Source: Draconibacterium sp. (lineage in GTDB: Bacteria > Bacteroidota > Bacteroidia > Bacteroidales > Prolixibacteraceae). From it: a DNA stretch of 64,000 nucleotides. The translations under genes and the position numbers were made by a program. The notes beneath the pieces were generated by a model. That model worked only from the letters and a program-made list of their open reading frames with translations, made no database searches and was not told the origin of the DNA. Shown piece after piece: positions 59,774 to 64,000 of this stretch. The stretch covers positions 124,001 through 188,000 of the forward strand of contig JADIYN010000007.1 in the NCBI GenBank assembly GCA_016705335.1, written 5' to 3'. Each line of letters opens with the position of its first letter. Within the stretch, counting starts at the first letter, position 1.

Positions 59774-60870
59774 TCAGAAATAATAAACCGGGTTGGTAAC
59801 CACCTCTGATAAATGGATTGCAAAAGTAGGGAATTTTTTTGTAAGTAATTCATAAAAAAGTTCTTTGGTAAATTGTTCGCTTTCAAAATGACCAATATCG
59901 GCAATCACAATTTTGTTTTCAGCATCAAAAAACTGGTGATATTTAAAATCGCCCGACACAAAAAAGTCGGCACCGGCAGCAATGGCGGCGTTTAACAGAA
60001 ACGAACCTGAACCTCCGCAAACAGCAACTTTCTCAACCGGTTTATCTCTTAATGCTGTGTGTTTTATTAACCCAGTATTAAATGTTTGTTTTAATTGATT
60101 CAGAAATAGAGTTTCGGAGATTGGTTCGGCAAGTGTCCCGACCATTCCCATACCAATTTTGTCGAATTTATTTTCAAGCGGATAAATGTCATATGCCACT
60201 TCTTCGTAAGGGTGCGATTTTAAAAGTGCATCAATAATTCTGCCTTGCAAATATCCCGGGAAAATTGTTTCGAAACGCACTTCTTTTTCAGAATGAATTT
60301 CGCCCTTTTTACCCACAAACGGGTTCGAATTTTCATTTCCCCTGAAACTACCCAAACCATCGGCAACAAAACCACAACTGTCATAATTACCAATATTACC
60401 TGCTCCTGCATTAAAAACTGCTTCGCGAACCTGATCAGCATTTTCTGCAGGTATAAATGTTACAAGTTTTTTCAGCAGACCTCCGTTTGGTTGAAGTATC
60501 CTGCAGTTTTCGAGCCCCAGTTTTTCGCAGATTTTTTGGTTTACACCGCCTTCAATACTATCAAGATTTGTGTGCGCGGCATAAATGGCAATATCGTTTT
60601 TATGGCTTTTATAATAGTGCGCTCAATATAGTTTTTACCTGTAATCTTTTTTAAACCTGTGAAAATGATGGGGTGGTGTGCAACAATTAACTGTGCTTTT
60701 TTCTGAATGGCTTCTTCCACAACTTTTTCGGTTACATCAAGCGTTACCAGTCCAGATTTGATTTCGGAGTTTACGTCGCCGGTAATTAAACCTGCATTGT
60801 CATATGATTCCTGCAAACCAAGCGGAGCAATGTTTTCAAGAAAACCGGCAATATCTTTTAAAGTGGGCAT
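59774..60870 (-). CDS. Nif3-like dinuclear metal center protein (one apparent frameshift)
   Basis: About 366 residues. The N-terminal half has LVTLDVTEKVVEEA and AQLIVAHHPIIFTGLKKI, where the His pair binds metal. The middle part has a PII-like insert, and FVSGDFKYHQFF and IADIGHFESEQF in the C-terminal half supply the remaining His/Glu ligands. One A is missing near 60603. The corrected frame reads AIKNDIAIYAAHTNLDS. The YbgI/Nif3 family was annotated as GTP cyclohydrolase type 2, but its role is not established. It ends 33 bp before the zinc-ribbon gene. Confidence 0.9.
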
Positions 60871-60884
60871 TTTTGAAGTTTAAA

Positions 60885-61226
60885 TTAATCCTGCATTTCA
60901 TTCCTGATTTCCACCAATTGTTGCCGAACGTCCTGCAAACGCTGAACTATCTCAAAATTATTGATGGTTTCCTCCCTGTTGTCCTTTAATTTTTGTTGGG
61001 CACCTTTTAAAGTCAACCCGCGCTCTTTTACCAAATGGTGAATGATTTTTACAGTTTCAATGTCTTCTTTTGTAAAAAGTCGCGTTCCCCTTTTGTTTTT
61101 GTGGGGTTTCAATGTATCAAACTGGTTTTCCCAATACCGGATAAGTGATTGGTTTTCTCCAATGATCTCGGCAACTTCGCCAATAGAATAAAAAACTTTC
61201 TCGATTTTAGGTTTTTTGTAGGGCAT
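60885..61226 (-). CDS. MerR-family transcriptional regulator
   Basis: 113 residues. The N-terminal winged helix is seen in VFYSIGEVAEIIGENQSLIRYWENQF and RLFTKEDIETVKIIHHLVKERGLTLKGA, which is the MerR DNA-binding pattern. The C-terminal coiled coil for dimerisation is short, and no metal- or drug-binding domain is present. It starts 14 bp after the M23 peptidase gene on the same strand, and the Nif3-like gene follows 14 bp downstream. Confidence 0.9.
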   Translation of the reverse strand: MPYKKPKIEKVFYSIGEVAEIIGENQSLIRYWENQFDTLKPHKNKRGTRLFTKEDIETVKIIHHLVKERGLTLKGAQQKLKDNREETINNFEIVQRLQDVRQQLVEIRNEMQD

Positions 61227-61240
61227 CTATTTCCTCAAAA

Positions 61241-62221
61241 TTAATCAAGTGTTTGACCAATATTAGATGAGATGGCAACCATTTTATCATATTCTTCAGC
61301 TGTCAAATCTTTGAAATAATAAAACGATGGATTTACCCGCTGACCATCTTTATGCACTTCATAATGTACATGCGGTGCTGTTGAAGCACCCGAATTACCA
61401 ACATATCCAATAATTTCGCCGCGTTTTACTTTTTGTCCTTCTTTTACATTGAACCCGTTCATATGTCCATAAAGAGTCTGGTAACCAAAACCATGGTCGA
61501 TTACAACACACAATCCAAAATCAGAGCGGCTTTTTTTGGAGCCTGAAGTTTCAATCACAGTACCGTTACCTGTAGCAAATATTGGTGTGCCAACAGGTGC
61601 GGTAAAATCCATTCCCCAATGCATTTTGCGTACCTTGTAAATCGGGTGGAACCTATATCCCCAGCCACTGGCAGTCCGTTTTAAATCACGGTTTGTAATG
61701 GGTTGAACAGCCGGAATGCTGGCAAGCATTTCTTCTTTGTTTAAAGCCAATTTCATTACTTCGTCAAACGATTTTGATTGAATGTAAGCTTCTTTTGAAA
61801 GAATATCCAGCTTTTTTGCTGTTTCAATTAAAAGTTTTGAATTTGACATCCCTTCAAGGTGTGTGTATTTGTTTGTTCCGCCAAATCCTGCTTTTCTCAC
61901 TGTCGAAGGAATTGGGTCGGTTTCAAAAATAACCCTGTAAATATTGTCATCCCTTTGTTGCAGATCGGCCAGCACCATATCAATTTTGTCCAAATCCTTT
62001 AATAACAGTTCATATTGCGACAATAATTCCTGATTCTCGCGCTTTAACGCTTTTGTTTTTGGCGATTCGTAAAAATAAAGGGCAGCGACTGCTATGATCA
62101 GTGAAAAGGCTAAGCTACTTGAAAAATATGCAAGTATTTTCGTGAATTTCTCTTTTATTGAAATCCCGATTCTCTCGTAATTTAGTGTATCCGGATTAAA
62201 TCTGTATTTCTTTTTCGTCAT
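61241..62221 (-). CDS. M23-family metallopeptidase, membrane-anchored
   Basis: 326 residues. An N-terminal cytoplasmic tail, one membrane helix (LAFSLIIAVAALYFY), a coiled coil (about residues 55-90) and a C-terminal M23 domain. HWGMDFTAPVGTPI holds the first zinc ligands, YGHMNGFNVKEGQ follows, and TAPHVHYEVHKDG carries the normal H-x-H pair. This is a peptidoglycan endopeptidase of the NlpD/MepM-like form that cuts cross-links during growth. It is divergent from alaS. Confidence 0.92.
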   Translation of the reverse strand: MTKKKYRFNPDTLNYERIGISIKEKFTKILAYFSSSLAFSLIIAVAALYFYESPKTKALKRENQELLSQYELLLKDLDKIDMVLADLQQRDDNIYRVIFETDPIPSTVRKAGFGGTNKYTHLEGMSNSKLLIETAKKLDILSKEAYIQSKSFDEVMKLALNKEEMLASIPAVQPITNRDLKRTASGWGYRFHPIYKVRKMHWGMDFTAPVGTPIFATGNGTVIETSGSKKSRSDFGLCVVIDHGFGYQTLYGHMNGFNVKEGQKVKRGEIIGYVGNSGASTAPHVHYEVHKDGQRVNPSFYYFKDLTAEEYDKMVAISSNIGQTLD

Positions 62222-62271
62222 ACCGTAAGGCTTTTTTATTGAATGACTTAATCAAAATTAATTAAATCATA

Positions 62272-62279
62272 TAACTTTG
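62272..62279 (+). promoter_or_regulatory. Candidate -7 box (TAACTTTG) for alaS
   Basis: Exact TAnnTTTG match in the 176-bp divergent gap, 119 bp before ATG 62398. On the other strand, CAAAATTA at 62253-62260 is a minus-strand TAATTTTG box that could serve the M23 peptidase gene. Neither has a TTG at the usual distance. Confidence 0.4.
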
Positions 62280-62397
62280 CAGCCGTTTATTTATTGCTTT
62301 TTGAAGACGGCAAAAATAACCAAATATCTGATAGATAGCACCATTTGCATCTTAGAGTTTACAAATTTTAACAAATATTAGAATAAAACATAATCGG

Positions 62398-64000
62398 ATG
62401 AACAGGACTTCAAAAGAAATTCGCAAAGCTTTTCTCGACTTTTTTGCAGAAAAAAACCACCAGATTGTACCATCAGCGCCAATGGTTGTTAAAGGCGATC
62501 CGACTTTAATGTTTACAAATGCCGGGATGAACCAATTTAAGGATTTGTTCCTTGGTAACGAGCCAGTGAAATGGAACAGGATTGCAGATACCCAAAAATG
62601 TTTACGCGTGTCGGGCAAGCACAACGATTTGGAAGAAGTAGGCCACGACACCTACCACCACACCATGTTCGAAATGTTGGGCAACTGGTCGTTTGGCGAT
62701 TATTTTAAAAAGGATGCCATCGACTGGGCATGGGAATTTTTGGTTGGAAGAATGGGTTTGAACCCCGATCGTTTGTATGCAACGGTTTTCGAAGGTAGCA
62801 GCGATGACAGGCTTGAACGTGATGATGAAGCAGCTAATTTATGGTTGAAATATTTACCTGCCGAAAAGGTAATAAATGGCAGCAAAAAAGATAATTTTTG
62901 GGAAATGGGCGATTCGGGTCCTTGTGGCCCTTGTTCTGAGGTTCATGTTGATATCAGAAGCGAAAAGGAAATTGCGAAAATACCGGGACTAGAATTGGTA
63001 ATAAAAGTCATCCGCAGGTTATCGAAATTTGGAACCTCGTTTTTATTCAGTTTAACCGGAAAGCAACCGGACAACTTGAAGAACTGCCGGCAAAACATGT
63101 TGATACAGGAATGGGTTTCGAACGGCTTTGCATGGCAATCCAGGGAGTTAAATCAAATTACGACACCGATATTTTTCAGAATACAATTACCGAAACTGGA
63201 AAATTGTGTAATATAAAATATGGCGCCGACGAGAAAACCGACATCGCAATGCGCGTTATTGCCGACCATTTACGTGCAGTTGCCTTTGCCATTGCCGACG
63301 GACAGTTGCCATCAAACAATAAAGCGGGTTATGTAATCCGCCGCATTTTGCGTCGTGCCGTGCGTTACGGTTACACTTTCCTTAATTTTCGCGAAGCATT
63401 TATTTTTAAACTCGTGGCAGTTTTAAAGGAAACCATGGGCGAAGCATTTCCCGAACTGGTAAGTCAGCAGGTTTTAATCGAAAAAGTAATCAAGGAAGAA
63501 GAGGAATCTTTCCTGCGAACGCTAACGACAGGAATCCGTTTGCTTGACGATATTATTTCGAAAGCAAAACAGGAAAACCTTACAGAGATACAGGGTAAAG
63601 ATGCTTTTGTGTTGTTCGATACTTTTGGTTTTCCTTTTGATTTAACAGAACTGATTGCCCGTGAAAACGGACTGGGAGTTGACGAAGCCGGTTTTAAAGT
63701 TGAAATGGAAGCACAGAAAAACCGCTCACGCAATGCAGCTGCCCAGGAAACTGACGACTGGGTGGAAATCCGCAAAATTGATCAAACTGAATTTCTTGGT
63801 TACGATAAACTCGAAGCTGAAATCAGGATTGCAAGATACCGCAAGGTTACACAGCAAAAAAAGACTTTCTACCAACTGGTTTTCGACCAGACACCTTTTT
63901 ATGGCGAATCGGGCGGACAGGTTGGAGACTCAGGATTTATTGAAGCCGACGGGAAAAGGACAACAGTTTTCGATACACAAAAAGAAAATAACCTGATCGT
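62398..64000 (+). CDS. alaS: Alanine--tRNA ligase, N-terminal part (one apparent frameshift, runs off the window)
   Basis: AlaS charges tRNA-Ala. The start MNRTSKEIRKAFLDFF and the class II aminoacylation core are seen (PTLMFTNAGMNQFKDLFLGN, then DVGHDTYHHTMFEMLGNWSF-type sequence, GDSGPCGPCSEVHVD). One A is missing near 62999. Beyond it the next frame continues without a stop as VIEIWNLVFIQFNRKATGQL, GMGFERLCMAIQGVKSNYDTD and YVIRRILRRAVRYGYTF, and then the start of the editing domain (FYGESGGQVGDSG) near 63899. The C-terminal half lies outside the window. It has its own promoter and is divergent from the M23 gene. Confidence 0.95.

Noticed and set aside
1..64000. CRISPR arrays, tRNA or rRNA genes, insertion sequences, prophage genes
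   Set aside because: I found no regularly spaced repeats, no tRNA-like TTC-loop sequence in gaps, no transposase or integrase and no phage genes on either strand.

Overview
The window comes from a Bacteroidota genome. Evidence: the nusG-rplK-rplA-rplJ-rplL-rpoB-rpoC order, low-GC coding sequence without strong Shine-Dalgarno sites, several TAnnTTTG-type -7 boxes, Bacteroidota-typical families (DUF3467, Reg_prop/Y_Y_Y sensor kinase, DUF1080, GH97, GH140) and lipoprotein signals ending in S-C. The mix of housekeeping genes and plant-polysaccharide enzymes suggests a free-living or sediment Bacteroidales/Marinilabiliales relative. That rank is inferred from gene content, not proven.

Layout. 1-10.6 kb: ribosomal protein and RNA polymerase operon (NusG tail, L11, L1, L10, L7/L12, strong hairpin, RpoB, RpoC, DUF3467 protein, terminator). 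10.7-18.5 kb: housekeeping genes (class IV aminotransferase, LptF/G permease, Tgt, GT2 glycosyltransferase, ECF sigma factor, RsmG, phosphofructokinase) and a secreted DUF1080 protein. 18.6-26.1 kb: OB-fold lipoprotein, a very large Cache-type membrane protein with a degenerate NTPase-like cytoplasmic domain, an NmrA-like reductase and an M23 lipoprotein. 26.2-50.1 kb: carbohydrate-degradation region on both strands: sulfatase, GH67 alpha-glucuronidase, GH26 mannanase, an unrecognised secreted TIM-barrel-like protein, GH97, GH2, a periplasmic-propeller sensor kinase, GH140 and a second GH2. A toxin-antitoxin pair sits between GH67 and GH26. No SusC/SusD pair is present. 50.1-54.5 kb: an ECF sigma factor divergent from an envelope module of one helical lipoprotein, two L,D-transpeptidase-fold proteins and one anchored protein of unknown function. 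54.6-64 kb: sugar isomerase-like protein, membrane protein, DSD1/D-threonine aldolase-like enzyme, PncB, zinc-ribbon coiled-coil protein, Nif3-like protein, MerR regulator, M23 peptidase and AlaS, which runs off the end.

The dominant oddity is the sequence itself. About 18 genes, including the essential rpoB, rpoC, pfkA, pncB and alaS, are interrupted by single-base insertions or deletions, mostly in or next to homopolymer runs (about 35 events by my reading). Restoring one base each time gives full-length conserved proteins. The most economical reading is uncorrected sequencing error, so I annotate these as whole genes and name the break points.

The best candidates for something new are the ECF/lipoprotein/L,D-transpeptidase module at 50.6-54.5 kb, the Cache/degenerate-NTPase membrane protein at 19.7-23.5 kb, and the unrecognised secreted protein at 34.0-36.0 kb inside the carbohydrate region.
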